Positions 30,001 to 41,098 of a stretch of DNA of 64,000 nt are shown in pieces. Both the position numbers and the translations under genes were made by a program. Within the stretch, counting starts at the first letter, position 1. Each line of letters begins with the position of its first letter. The stretch lies in assembly GCA_030248135.1 (NCBI GenBank), contig JASANC010003487.1:1-64000 (forward strand). Direction: 5' to 3'. The notes under the pieces are model-generated. The model ran no database searches and had not been told where the DNA came from. It worked only from the letters and a program-made list of their open reading frames with translations. The stretch is from Theristus sp. LFF4_11. Its lineage: Eukaryota; Nematoda; Chromadorea; Monhysterida; Xyalidae.

Positions 30001-32753
30001 AATAACAGCAAACGCTCAGAGAGAAATTTTCCAATGAAAAATCCTCTCGTTGGCTCCTTTAACGTTTATATTTGCTTTACCCCTAGCCGCACACCACAAA
30101 GCTCGATCAGTTATCGCTTCGGTTCAAACACAAATCCACGTCGCTCATGAAAAAAATCAAATTCACTACTGAAACTGAGCGCAACATCAATCCACTTAGT
30201 AAACCCAAACGGCTGTGTGCCCAGCTTGCCGGCTCGAAGCTTGATACTCGATTGATTGCCTGGACACTACAATAACCGTGCCAAATGGAATAGCATAGAA
30301 CACCAAAGAACAACACTCGCAACCGAATCGCCCATGCCACAAAAAAACCGTACCAGCGTCAGCAGACACGACCACGTCTCCGAACGCAGTGCAAACTCGA
30401 ACGCGGTGCGATTGCTCAGTTGTGCGCACAACGTCACGTCGCCACTTAGGCACCCAAGGAGGAAGTCGTCGACGATGATTAGCGGCACGTGACTTGCCTG
30501 AATGGTTGCAAAAGACAAACCGGTTTTTTGTTATTATGTTAAAAAATATCAGAGAATATCAACGTTGCTCTTGATTGGCTGATGAACTAACTCGTTGTGC
30601 AGTCTATTTCTATATCATTAGCGTGTTCGTTGCGTGAGTACAGGCATTGCTGCGTGTTGTGGATAGGGTTAGGGGCTTTGAAAAAAATTTTTTTTATTTT
30701 TTTTTCGTTTTTTTTAAAATTTGGATTTTTTTTTCAAACTTAAAAAAAATTGAAAATTTTTTCTTCTACTTTGCTCTGAAAATTCGATTTATGGCATAAT
30801 TTTTTGAAAGTTCAAACCAAATTTTCTTCCCAACTTCTTTGTGTGCTTAGGTAAATGTCATTATTTGGTCATTTTGACCGACGTACTCCATGTTTTTCGA
30901 TTTGGATGACTTCTAGAGTCAATTTTTAGCGTTGAAATGACTTAACTGAATTGAAATATCGTTTCAGAAATCGTTTTCTTGCAACTTAGAACATGTTTTT
31001 CAGTCGGTAGGCCATGAGATGAACATGATATCTTGTTGATTGGCGTATGTTATAGGTCTACAATGGAGTTGTGCGATATATTGTTAAACAATTGGAGCGG
31101 AGATGTTGGTTAATACCACATCACACGACCGTTTTTCAGATACCCGATAACATGGCCACATGTTAAAACTTGCGTGCTGAGCTAAACTAACGTGTTAAAC
31201 TTGCGTCTGTCAGTTGCCCGCAACGTGATCGCGAAATCATGGTACGTGTTTTCGATACGATGATTTGAAGAGTGGGCTCTCGCCATGTGGCAGATAGCAT
31301 AGCTGGTTGAACCTGAAAGTAAGTGTCTTGGGGGGGGGGGGGCGACCGGGTCGACAGGGGTTGCCGACTTAGCTACAGCAAACAGGAATTTTTGAACACA
31401 GTCAAATTTTGGTAATTTTCTAAAGAGGAACCACTAAGAACGGTTCAATATTCAAGTACACGTGAAAAATTGCCCTGTTTTACTGTTGAAAATGCAACTT
31501 TCCCTCTATGAAATGGACATAATTTCAATAAAACACGATTTTCGCTCTTATAGTTTCCCGGATCGTTCTGAAAATAGTCTAGATGAACTCAGCTCGACGA
31601 GACGCTTCGAACGAACCTAACTTGTAAAAAAAAATTTTTTTAATTTAAAAAAAAATCCGGATTTTTTTCCCCCTAATTCTAGTTGTGGAGGCGGAGTCTT
31701 TGCTGCGCAGAATGCATGCGCATCACGTGAGCAGCAACCAATTAGCAATTAAATGGAAATTGAAATTATTGTATTGACATGGAAAAAGCACCGGGTCACA
31801 CTTTCGTTCAATATTTGACCCAACATGGTAAGAAACATGGAAGTTCGCTGAAAATCGTCCTCATCAGCTTCAATATCACCTGCTGGTTCCGGATAAAAGA
31901 GTGCGACGTTCAAAAATTCTGTCCAATCAACAACTAAAATAAAAAGTGGCAAAATTTTGCCACAGAACTTGTCACTATGAACTGGCGAAACTTCAGAAAA
32001 TCGCCAAAATGCAAAAAACTACAAACCTCAATCAAAAAGCGTATCAATTCCGATGGGAACACGTCATCTGGTGAAGTGAAATGCGACGAATTCGAAGGCT
32101 GAAAGATTTTGGTGAGATTTAGAAAAAAACATAATGAAACACGAATTGAGTACGAACTATTTCACGCTGATTGGTTGCAATCTATGCTATTATCATTCAA
32201 ATACACAGCCAATCAGTGAGCTGCGCATATTTTCCTGCTGGACTGTTGTGCACATGACACCGATCAATGATCGTTTAGCGACCAAAACCGAAGTAAAATT
32301 ATTACAACCATTTCAAAAAAAAATCCAAACACAACAACAACACCACGAACTCGAAGACAGAGACAAAGTTGAAAATGTTGAAAAGCAGAAAAAGAAACGA
32401 ATGAAAAAATAAATTGAAACCAACCAAACAAAACCGAACAAACACGCAAACCATAAAACTCAAAAGGCAGCACCGCACCAAGCCCACTCTCAAACCCACA
32501 CACAACGCATTTCGCTCACCCGTGGCGACGCGCACCGCTGGTCGTTGATCAACAATTCACCATCACCCGTCAACGCGCCGTTGTAAATGGCGAATCGATA
32601 CGCGGCAACATCGGTGTCGCTCAAATATAGCACACTCAACAGCACCACCATGGAGAACGCTACCGAGACCAGGATCGTTTTCACGGAGCAGATTAGTGCG
32701 GCTGGAAATTGCCATGATAAAAAAAGATATACATGACACACGAGCTTCCGCAC
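27000..32753 (-). CDS. FKTN: Fukutin, LicD/FKTN-family ribitol-5-phosphate transferase
   Basis: Ten exons on the minus strand: 32753-32520, 32098-32023, 31933-31800, 30497-30354, 30266-30132, 29776-29565, 28928-28761, 28537-28300, 27965-27835, 27234-27000; 568 residues against 461 in human. Fukutin adds ribitol phosphate to the O-mannosyl core of alpha-dystroglycan in the Golgi (family knowledge). Seen: N-terminal membrane anchor (TILVSVAFSMVVLLSVLYL, type II), SHVPLIIVDD matching the VPVFLID region of human fukutin, FDFFHERRGF matching VVFHERSGN, then the nucleotidyltransferase core LFGGTLLGWYRECGLIPY with TDLDLA (metal-binding DxD). PTDSLELSV, KIDLFFLYP, GGMIAGEKQKLKW, VPCNVAAVLEADYGARW and a Lys/Trp-rich end follow. 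The start at 32753 is the only in-frame ATG near the anchor, but a TTTCCAG acceptor at 32702 allows an upstream first exon. The donor of exon 2 (T|GTAGTT) is weak and was chosen to keep frame. Confidence 0.9.
27329..27573. mobile_element. Palindromic Tc1/mariner-like MITE with CAGTGGCGGCC ends
   Basis: Left end CAGTGGCGGCCAAAAGTG and right end the inverse of CAGTGGCAACCAAAAGTG. The whole 245 bp folds on itself, including an inner palindrome around CCCAACGTTGCCCATAA. It lies in the last fukutin intron and shares its end sequence with the element at 4287-4512. Flanks are CA rather than TA, so the target site is degraded or different. A GTCGTC-ATGTCGACAG block occurs on both sides as a longer direct repeat. 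Confidence 0.75.
28045..28195. mobile_element. TA-flanked MITE with ACAGTC ends and ATTGG motifs
   Basis: Ends are TA-CAGTCCATC and GAGATTGACTG-TA. Subterminal inverted repeats are ATATACGCAAC / GTTGCATATAT. The middle holds three CCAATCA motifs. It is an intact copy in a fukutin intron, and it gives the uninterrupted form of the sequence that the C-rich element has entered at 50597. Confidence 0.8.
29001..29314. repeat. Ten copies of a 31-bp tandem repeat in a fukutin intron
   Basis: Unit CAGGCTGTCAGCTGATTGGC plus TGGCGAAATTA, period exactly 31 bp from 29001 to 29310. Copies differ by only a few bases, so the array is young. The 31-bp period and the GCTGATTGG core match the array at 20745. 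Confidence 0.95.
30660..31690. repeat. Intron DNA with homopolymer A/T blocks and a poly-G run
   Basis: This is the large intron between fukutin exons 3 and 4. A/T homopolymer tracts bracket it (30677-30740 and 31625-31670), and a run of 13 G lies near 31331. The block at 31360-31420 (GCCGACTTAG, then GGAATTTTTGAACACAG and AAATTTTGGTAAT) recurs at 34738-34796, so it belongs to the same repeat class that borders the big fold-back structure. No coding potential seen. Confidence 0.5.
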
Positions 32754-33930
32754 GAGATTTCATTCGAGTTCCAATTTATTGTGCAATTATTGTCCGATAC
32801 AACTGTTGGAGCAGCATTTCACACGGAGCACCATTCATTGATTCGATTCAGTCAACGAAACGACTGATATAATTGGCTGTTAGGTGCCACAATGGTTCGC
32901 TTGCGAGCGCTTTTCAAAAAACCCGCTATTCTTCATGAATTCCACCGGACAAAGACGGACCAGATGACGGACCGTGAGTTTTTCTCGATCTTGATTTCAG
33001 AAATTCGACCGAAACGCGAAAATGCAAACTTTGAAACATGCACAAAACTCGAAACTAACTTGATCTGTGGTTGTTGCTGCCAGCAGAATGCATCGATGAG
33101 AAAGCCGGTTCCATTGGAGCACCACAGCAGCAGCAGCAGCAGCAATAGCCAACATTCAACATAAAAAGACCACCACCGCCCTCTCCACTTGAACTTCGTC
33201 GTCGTCGTCGACTTCTGACGCAATTACATTGGCGGTGGTGGTGATCAAAAACGAAAATTGATTTCAAACATTGAACAATCCGTTTCAATAATGAACGGAT
33301 CGAGTCGAGCAGTGAAACGACGACGTGGGAGATCCATTGTTGTTGCTGGCGAAAGCACCTGCGTGAAGAAACTCCATTTTCCTCATAACAAAGCTGTAAT
33401 TTAGCATCCTATTCCTACCAACCAACCAACTAGAACTAGCTTTGCCTCATTCAAAAAGCGTAAAATAAGCTGCTTTTTAAGACCAAGCCAAGGCGTCTTT
33501 GAAAATTAAAAATGATTTTGAAAAAAATATTTTTTTCTTGATAGATATATTTGCTGGTTCGGAAAAAAATATGGCATTCAATTATTATTCACAGGACAGG
33601 AAAACCACTTTTGTGTGAAAAAATTTAAAAGTCGATTTCGTTTCTGTTGGTTTTTCACAGTCGCAAATTCGTTTTATTGGAAGTAGACACATTATAATCT
33701 TATCTTTTTACATCACCACCAACTGCCAACCAACCTGACCATGCGACTGAACGTTGATGACAGTAGAACTGAATGAATCATGATGACTCGTTGTTGAACA
33801 CCAAAGAGAGAAAATGATTCGCATAGAAACGTTGAAAAAGTGATAGCAACATTTTGATTTCGCCACCTTTAATAGCAAAAAGTTGGACGGACAGACAGAC
33901 AAAGTATTATTTTAGTATATAGTAGATAGA
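32754..33930. other. Upstream region of fukutin
   Basis: No recognisable gene. It contains short (GCA)n and (GTC)n microsatellites near 33121-33150 and 33200-33212. A first non-coding or short coding fukutin exon could be here, but I cannot point to it. Confidence 0.35.
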
Positions 33931-33932
33931 TA

Positions 33933-34363
33933 CCGTATTACCCCCATTAACCCCCCCCCCTCCCACCATTAACCCCCCCCCTACCAATAAACCCCTACCC
34001 CCACGACAAGTTTCCGAATAACCCCCCCCCCCACAAATAATCCCCCATGGGGGTTAATTGGAAACCTGTTTGAAACACATACACAGCGAATTCAGTGGCT
34101 GAATTGTGACATTGGTGAAATTCTGCTACCAAAGGCCCCAAAGGGATGAGTTGATGGTAATTTCATTACAAAAGGCTGTTACAAAAGGAAATCTCTGTGA
34201 AAAGTACAAGTTTCTGCGACTTTCTTGCTTTTTCAACAAACCCCCACCCCTAGAATTTGTTTGTAAATAACCCCCCCCCAATAACCCCCCCCATCAATAA
34301 ACCCCCACCCCTAAAAGTCGCTGACGTATTAATCCCCCATGGGGTTTATTGGAGGTAATACGG
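33933..34363. mobile_element. C-rich TA-flanked MITE, copy 1 (431 bp)
   Basis: Ends are TA-CCGTATTACCCCCATTAA and the inverse, followed by TA. Inside are runs of CCCCC with AATAA between them, the palindrome CCCCCATGGGGG and a non-repetitive middle of about 200 bp. Three copies occur in the window with the same structure. No coding potential. Confidence 0.9.
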
Positions 34364-37078
34364 TAATAGATAAATGATCATCTTTAAAACTTTATGAGAA
34401 TCACAATAAAACTTTTCTAGCTGGTACATGTATCTACTTCCAGCTAACAAGTACAGTGAGACAAGTAAAAGGTGTCCAGACAGAGACAGACACTGACATT
34501 AACAAAAATGCAATAATTACAGTATACCTTGACCCTTTTGCTGACCCTAAGTTCGTTCAAGGAACGACGGAGAATTTTGAAAAAAATGACCACCACACCG
34601 ACCGTGAGAGGGGGGGGGGGTACGATCCTGTGTTTTGGTTCTGAGGTGGGTGGGGTGTCTTATACCCGTGTCGAGGTAAAGAGGGGGAGGGGGTACACGG
34701 GTAGTTGCCCGTGCACGGGCAGGATTTTTTGCTGAGGAGGGTTACCGACTTAGCAAATAGGAATTTTTGAACACAGCCAAATTTTGGTAATTTCCTGAAG
34801 AATTTGGGCGCTGGGAGGCATCTTCACGCGTGGCAACGAGTATTCATTCACTCAAAGTCCGGTGCGACAGTTAAGACCCGATTTTTCAGAATAGCAACCC
34901 CCTCTAGGCACTAGAATGCAAAGTTTTTCAAAATAAATAAAATAATTTGTTTTCTGATTCGAGGTCATTTAGGGCCCAAAAATGGCCAAAAACCGTTTTT
35001 TCGGGACCCTTTCAAAAAATAGTGTTTTTAAGCTTTTTAATAAAGCTACGACAAAAATAAAAAAAACCATTCGATTTGTCTTGATCTGCTGAACATTTTC
35101 TACTAATATACTATGCCCTAAAAATGCGGTCTAAAGGGCTATTTTTTAAAAAAACTGGTTTTGGTCCCAGTATTTCACGTTTTTTGGTCCTTTAGAACCG
35201 TTTTCGGGGCATGGTATAGGGGTGCACCAAAAAGCTTTCCGAAAGAGCTAGCTTTGTGCAAAGTATCATTTAAAAAAGGCGCCCCATGTAACTAAAAAAA
35301 TATTTTACTTTTGGTACCCAGATCGCGATTATGGTCAGCACGAAACCGACATGCCCCTGAACATGTACCTGCTGCTGTGACCAGGCGTACTGCCAGACAG
35401 AACAAACTAGTGCACCTAAAAGCTCACCGCACAAAGCTTATTATGTTCTAGGAATTAGCTGATGAAACAATTATTCAGTGCCACAACAGCAAAGCAATTG
35501 TTGCTTTCGATGTGTCAATCTTTTTCTAAAAAACTGATAGTACTGCTAGTTTTCGGTTTTTTCAGTGACTCAGAATCGTTTTCGGGGCCTAGTATAGGGG
35601 TGCACTGAAAAGCATTCCGCAAGAGCTAGCTCAGTGTGAAATTTCATTTAAAAAAAGCGTCCCCCATGTAACTAAAAAGTATTTTACTGTTGGTACCCGG
35701 ATCGCGATTATGGTCAGCACGAAACCGACATGCCCCTGAACATGTACCTGCTGCTGTGACCAGGCGTACTGCCAGACAGAACAAACTAGTGCACCTAAAA
35801 GCCCATGAGACCAGTTAATAATGTTCTAAGAATCGGCTGATTAAACAATTATTCAGTGCTACAACAGCAGAACAATTATTGCCTTCGTATGTGAATCTTT
35901 CTGGAGTACTGATAGTACTGTTTTTTGGTTTTTTTTAGTGATTCGTAAGCGCTTTTGGGGCATAGTATGAGTGTGCACTAAAAAAATTCTGAAAAAGCTG
36001 GGTCTATGCAAAATTTCATTTTGAAAAAGCGTCCGCCATATGAATAAAAAGTTGTTGTACTGTCAGTACCCAGAGCGATTACGATCAGCACGAGACTGAT
36101 ACACACCAAAACTTGTATCGTGCTGCCACCAGTGGTTCTGCCAGATAAACTAGTGTATCTAAAAGCCCACAAGACTAGTTCTAAGTTCTAATAATGTTCT
36201 AAGAATCAGGTGATGAAACAATGATTCAGTGCTACAACAGAGCAATGTTTGCTTTCGAATGTAAATGTTCCCAGAAAACGAATAATACTGAATTTTTGAA
36301 TAAAAATTGCATCACACACGACGGTTTCGGTCCTGCACAGCTTCCAAAGAATACCAATCTGCATACACGCTGCGTAATGTGCGTGAACGAATGACTGAAC
36401 TTGTTTCGACTTCTGTGGAAATTTGCTCTTGTTCGGCCACCCAGGACTCAGCAAGTTCATCGTACGCTGGTTCTAAAGACAGCATCACACTGAACTCAAA
36501 GCAACACAGACCTATACCATACCTTTGGTGCACCCCTATACCATGCCCCTAAAACGGTTCTAAAGGACCAAAAAACGTGAAATACTGGGACCAAAACCAG
36601 TTTTTTTTAAAAATAGCCCTTTAGACCGCATTTTTAAGGCATAGTATATTAGTAGAAAATGTTCAGCAGATCAAGACGAATCGAATGGTTTTTTTATTTT
36701 TGTCGTAGCTTCATTAAAAAGCTAAAAAACACTTTTTTTTGTGAGGGGGAAAAGGCACACAAAAACAAAAATTTTTTTGTTGGGGGGGTAATCATGCGGA
36801 TGCGCGAGCGAGCGCCAGCGAGCGGATAGCGCATCACGCATAATATGAGCCGTTTTCCCCTCGCGCGCGTTTTTCAAATTTGCTCGCTTCCTCCAGCGAG
36901 CATAGTATAAGCCACAAACTTGGTTCTGTGCACACGAAACGAACACCCAAAGTTGTGCTTGGAGCCGCGAAAAAATTTTTATCGGACAACTTTTCATACG
37001 CTGTAGACACGAAAAACCTATTCTGAAAACAGTGTTACTTATTTCTCTTTGTATTTTTTTTTTCAGTAGTGTAATCAT

Positions 37079-37876
37079 ATGTGTTCGCCCTTTCAATTTT
37101 TACCTGCGACACTTTCACAGTTGCACAAAAATGGTTCCTGGGGTAATTTCATCCGGAGATTTTGAAAATTGGGTTAATTTTTTGCCCCGACCCTTATTTG
37201 GGGCAAAATTTGGGCATTTTTTTTAAATTTTGAAGGATTTTACGGTGTTACAAGTGTTCGCCCTTTCAATTTTTGTCTGAAGTTGTTCCATGACCGAACA
37301 AAAAAATTTCCTGGGGTAATTCCATCCGGAGATTTTGAAAATTGAGTTAATTTTTGCCTCCGACCCTTATTTGGGGCAAAATTTGGGCATTTTTAAGTTT
37401 TGAAGGATTTTACGCCGTTACAAGTGTTCGCCCTTTCAATTTTTACCTGCGGCATTATCACAGGTGAACAAAAAAGTTTCCTGGGGTAATTCCATCCGGA
37501 GATTTTAGAAATTGGGTTAATTTTTTGCCCCGACCTTGTTTTTGAGTAAAAATTGGGCATTTTTAAAAACTCGCACGGTTTTCACCTGGTTTTAAGTGTT
37601 CGCCCTTTCAATTTTTGTCTGAAGTTGTTCCATAACCGAACAAAAAAGTTTCCTGAGGTAATTTCATCTGTAGATTTTGAAAATTTAGTTATTTTTTTGC
37701 TCCAACCTTTATTTGGGTAAAAAAATTACACATTTTTAAAGGTTCGTAGGTTTTGACCTGGTTACATGTGTTCGCGCTTTCAATTTTTACCTGCGGCATT
37801 TTCACAGTCGAACAAAAATGTTTCCTGGGGTAATTCCATCCGGAGAATTTGTAAATTAATTTAATTTTTTGCCCCG
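37079..37876. repeat. Tandem array, five units of about 171 bp
   Basis: Units begin GTGTTCGCCCTTTCAATTTT at 37081, 37254, 37424, 37596 and 37768 (spacing 173, 170, 172, 172). Each contains TTTCCTGGGGTAATTCCATC and TTTTTTGCCCCGACC. It lies inside the fold-back structure and runs directly into the 149-bp satellite. Confidence 0.9.
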
Positions 37877-39594
37877 TGTGAGCATCTCTAGATACTGAAT
37901 CGTGACGATTTCGGGCGAATCGGCCGTGGAAATTGGCGAAATCGGTCCGGAAACGAAAAACAAGAAAAGGGTGTTTTCCAGGGTAATTCAATGCGCTGAT
38001 CACGGATTTTGGGTTAGTTTTCTTACGTGAGCAACTCTAGATGCTGAATCGTGACGATTTCGGGCGAATCGGCCGTGGAAATTGGCGAAATCGGTCCAGA
38101 AACAAAAAACAAGAAAAGGGTTTTTTCAAGGGTAATTCAATGCGCTGATCACGGATTTTGGGTTAGTTTTCTTACGTGAGCAACTCTAGATGCTGAATCG
38201 TGACGATTTCGGGCGAATCGGCCGTGGAAATTGGCGAAATCGGTCCAGAAACGAAAAACAAGAAAAGGGTGTTTTCCAGGGTAATTCAATGCGCTGATCA
38301 CGGATTTTGGGTTAGTTTTCTTACGTGAGCAACTCTAGATGCTGAATCGTGACGATTTCGGGCGAATCGGCCGTGGAAATAGGCGAAATCGGTCCAGAAA
38401 CGAAAAACAAGAAAAGGGTGTTTTCCAGGGTAATTCAATGCGCTGATCACGGATTTTGGGCTAGTTTTTTACGTGAGCAACTCTAGATGCTGAATCGTGA
38501 CGATTTCGGGCGAATCGGCCGTGGAAATTGGCGAAATTGGTCCAGAAACGAAAAACAAGAAAAGGGTGTTTTCCAGGGTAATTCAATGCGCTGATCACGG
38601 ATTTTGGGTTAGTTTTCTTACGTGAGCAACTCTAGATGCTGAATCGTGACGATTTCGGGCGAATCGGCCGTGGAAATTGGCGAAATCGGTCCAGAAACGA
38701 AAAACAAGAAAAGGGTGTTTTCCAGGGTAATTCAATGCGCTGATCACGGATTTTGGGTTAGTTTTCTTACGTGAGCAACTCTAGATGCTGAATCGTGACG
38801 ATTTCGGGCGAATCGGCCGTGGAAATTGGCGAAATCGGTCCAGAAACGAAAAACAAGAAAAGGGTGTTTTCCAGGGTAATTCAATGCGCTGATCACGGAT
38901 TTTTGGTTAGTTTTTTATGAGAGCAACTCTAGATACTGAATCGTGACGATTAGGGGCGAATCGGCCGTGGAAATTGGCGAAATCGGTCCAGAAACGAAAA
39001 ACAAGAAAAAGGTGTTTTCCATGGTAATTCAATGCGTTGATCACGGATTTTTGGTTAGTTTTTTTATGTGAGCAACTCTAGATACTAAATCGTGACAATT
39101 TCGGGCGAATCGGCCGTGGAAATTGGCGTAAACGGTCCAGAAACGAAAAACAAGAAAAGGGTGTTTTCCAGGGTAATTCAATGCGCTGATCACGGATTTT
39201 GGGTTAGTTTTCTTACGTGAGCAACTCTAGATGCTGAATCGTGACGATTTCGGGCGAATCGGCCGTGGAAATAGGCGAAATCGGTCCAGAAACGAAAAAC
39301 AAGAAAAGGGTGTTTTCCAGGGTAATTCAATGCGCTGATCACGGATTTTTTGTTCGTTTTCTTGTGTGAGCAACTGTAGATACCGAATCGTGACGATTTC
39401 GAGCGAATCGCCCGTGGAATTTAGCGAAATTGGTCCAGAAATGAAAAACAAGAAAACGGTGTTTTCCATGGTAATTCATTGCGCCGATCACGGCTTTTGG
39501 GTCAGTTTTCTTATGTGAGCAATTCTAGGTACTGAATCGTGACGATTTTGGGCGAATCGGCCGTAGAAATAGCATAGGCAAAATCGGCCTAAAA
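37877..39594. repeat. 149-bp satellite, about 12 units
   Basis: Units begin GTGAGCAACTCTAGATGCTG at 38027, 38176, 38325, 38473, 38622 and 38771, with a steady period of 148-149 bp. The centre of the array is nearly identical and the edge units diverge, as expected from unequal exchange. Each holds GAATCGTGACGATTTCGGGC and CAGGGTAATTCAATGCGCTG. Confidence 0.95.
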
Positions 39595-39693
39595 ACGAAA
39601 AAATGAAAAACCTGAGTTGTCCGGGGTTTAGAAGAATGTGTGACCAACGTATTTTGGTCCGACCTTCTGGGCTTATGTAAAAGTCAGAATATT

Positions 39694-40433
39694 ATTTAAA
39701 AATGCGGGAGACGCATATAAAAGGAGGAATATGGCCTTGTGTAAGCAGTGAAAGACTTCGCTCGACAACGCTTTTCAAGTCTCTGATGTGGTACACACGG
39801 ATACAAGTACATAAGAGTCATATTTTTGCGCCGTTTATTCTTTATTTCGGTTACACATGGCAACCCTCGTACATTGTAGACAAATAAAACTTTCACATTT
39901 GCTTTTTTTCTAGCATTTAGCGACCCCTAAAACCACTAAAATAACGATCAGACTTCAGATCGCTGACACTGGTTCGCGTGTATCGCAGAGGCATTGGGGA
40001 ACGCAAGGACTCCTTCTGTGGCAAAGGCAATGACTCACCGGTTTATCCTGTCAGTTTGGTAAAAAAAGGTGAAAATCAACGGAAGACAACACTTTTTGCA
40101 CTGGTGCTGCTGTGTGCACACTACAGCGGTGCGTACGTTAGCAACAACGATAAAGCTACATGCAGCAATGTTTTTGCACAGAATTTACAGAATTTCGCAC
40201 ATGATGTTGTGATTTTAGACTTAACTAAAGAGGACAATTGAAAAATTACTTCAAAGTTTTTACGCTTTTCAGCAAGCTTTTAAACAACAAACGCGGCGCA
40301 AAAATATAACTCTTGTGTACTTGTATCCGTGTGTACCACATCAGAGACTTGAAAAGCGTTGTCGAGCGAAGTCTTTCACTGCTTACACAAGGCCATATTC
40401 CTCCTTTTATATGCGTCTCCCGCATTTTTAAAT
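39694..40433. mobile_element. Inner inverted-repeat element with arms of about 145 bp
   Basis: 39694-39845 (GCGGGAGACGCATATAAAAG onward) is the inverse of 40288-40433. The 440-bp centre carries one open frame at 39978-40241 (87 codons) with no similarity I recognise. It is nested between the satellite and the right arm of the large structure. Confidence 0.7.
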
Positions 40434-41098
40434 AATTGTTTCATCAGCTAATTCCTAGAACATAATAAGCTTGTGCGGTGAGCTTTTAGGTGCACTAGTT
40501 TGTTCTGTCTGGCAGTACGCCTGGTCACAGCAGCAGGTACATGTTCAGGGGCATGTCGGTTTCGTGCTGACCATAATCGCGATCCGGGTACCAAAAGTAA
40601 AATATTTTTTAGTTACATGGGGCGCCTTTTTTTAAATGAAACTTTGCACAAAGCTAGCTCTTTCGGAAAGCTTTTTGGTGCACCCCTATACCATGCCCCG
40701 AAAACGGTTCTAAAGGACCAAAAAACGTGAAATACTGGGACCAAAACCAGTTTTTTAAAAAAATAGCCCTTTAGACCGCATTTTTAGGGCATAATATATT
40801 AATAGAAAATGTTCAGCAGATCAAGACGAATCGAATGGTTTTTTTTATTTTTGTCGTAGCTTCATTAAAAAGCTTAAAAAACACTATTTTTTGAAAGGGC
40901 CCCGAAAAAACGGTTTTTGGCTATTTTTGGGCCCTAAATGATCTCGAATCAAAAAACAAATGTGATTTTCGGAATCAGCGCGTCAAGGCGGTCAGAATGG
41001 TGTATGATTCATTTAAATTGGAAAAACTTTGCATTCTAGTGCCTAGAGGTGGGAGGGGTGGGACGGTATTCTCAAAAAGCGAGTCTTAAGTGCGGCGA

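Larger units (their letters stand above)
34863..41098. mobile_element. Large fold-back structure with inverted arms of about 0.6 kb
   Basis: The left arm, about 34863-35480, is the inverse of the right arm, about 40425-41098; for example TTTGGTCCTTTAGAACCGTT against its inverse near 40700. The right arm carries an extra 60-70 bp near 40960-41020. Inside, part of the left arm is repeated directly near 35550-35880 and again, diverged, at 35930-36260, and inverted at 36515-36725. Two tandem arrays and a smaller inverted pair fill the rest. No transposase was recognised. This could be a non-autonomous DNA transposon of fold-back type; the superfamily is unknown. Confidence 0.75.

Noticed and set aside
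36312..36552. Overlapping frames of 73-81 codons within the fold-back structure
   Set aside because: Both strands are open over the same bases and neither shows transposase motifs.
37689..38003. 104-codon minus-strand frame in the satellite
   Set aside because: It spans tandem-repeat units; the open frame is a by-product of the repeat period.
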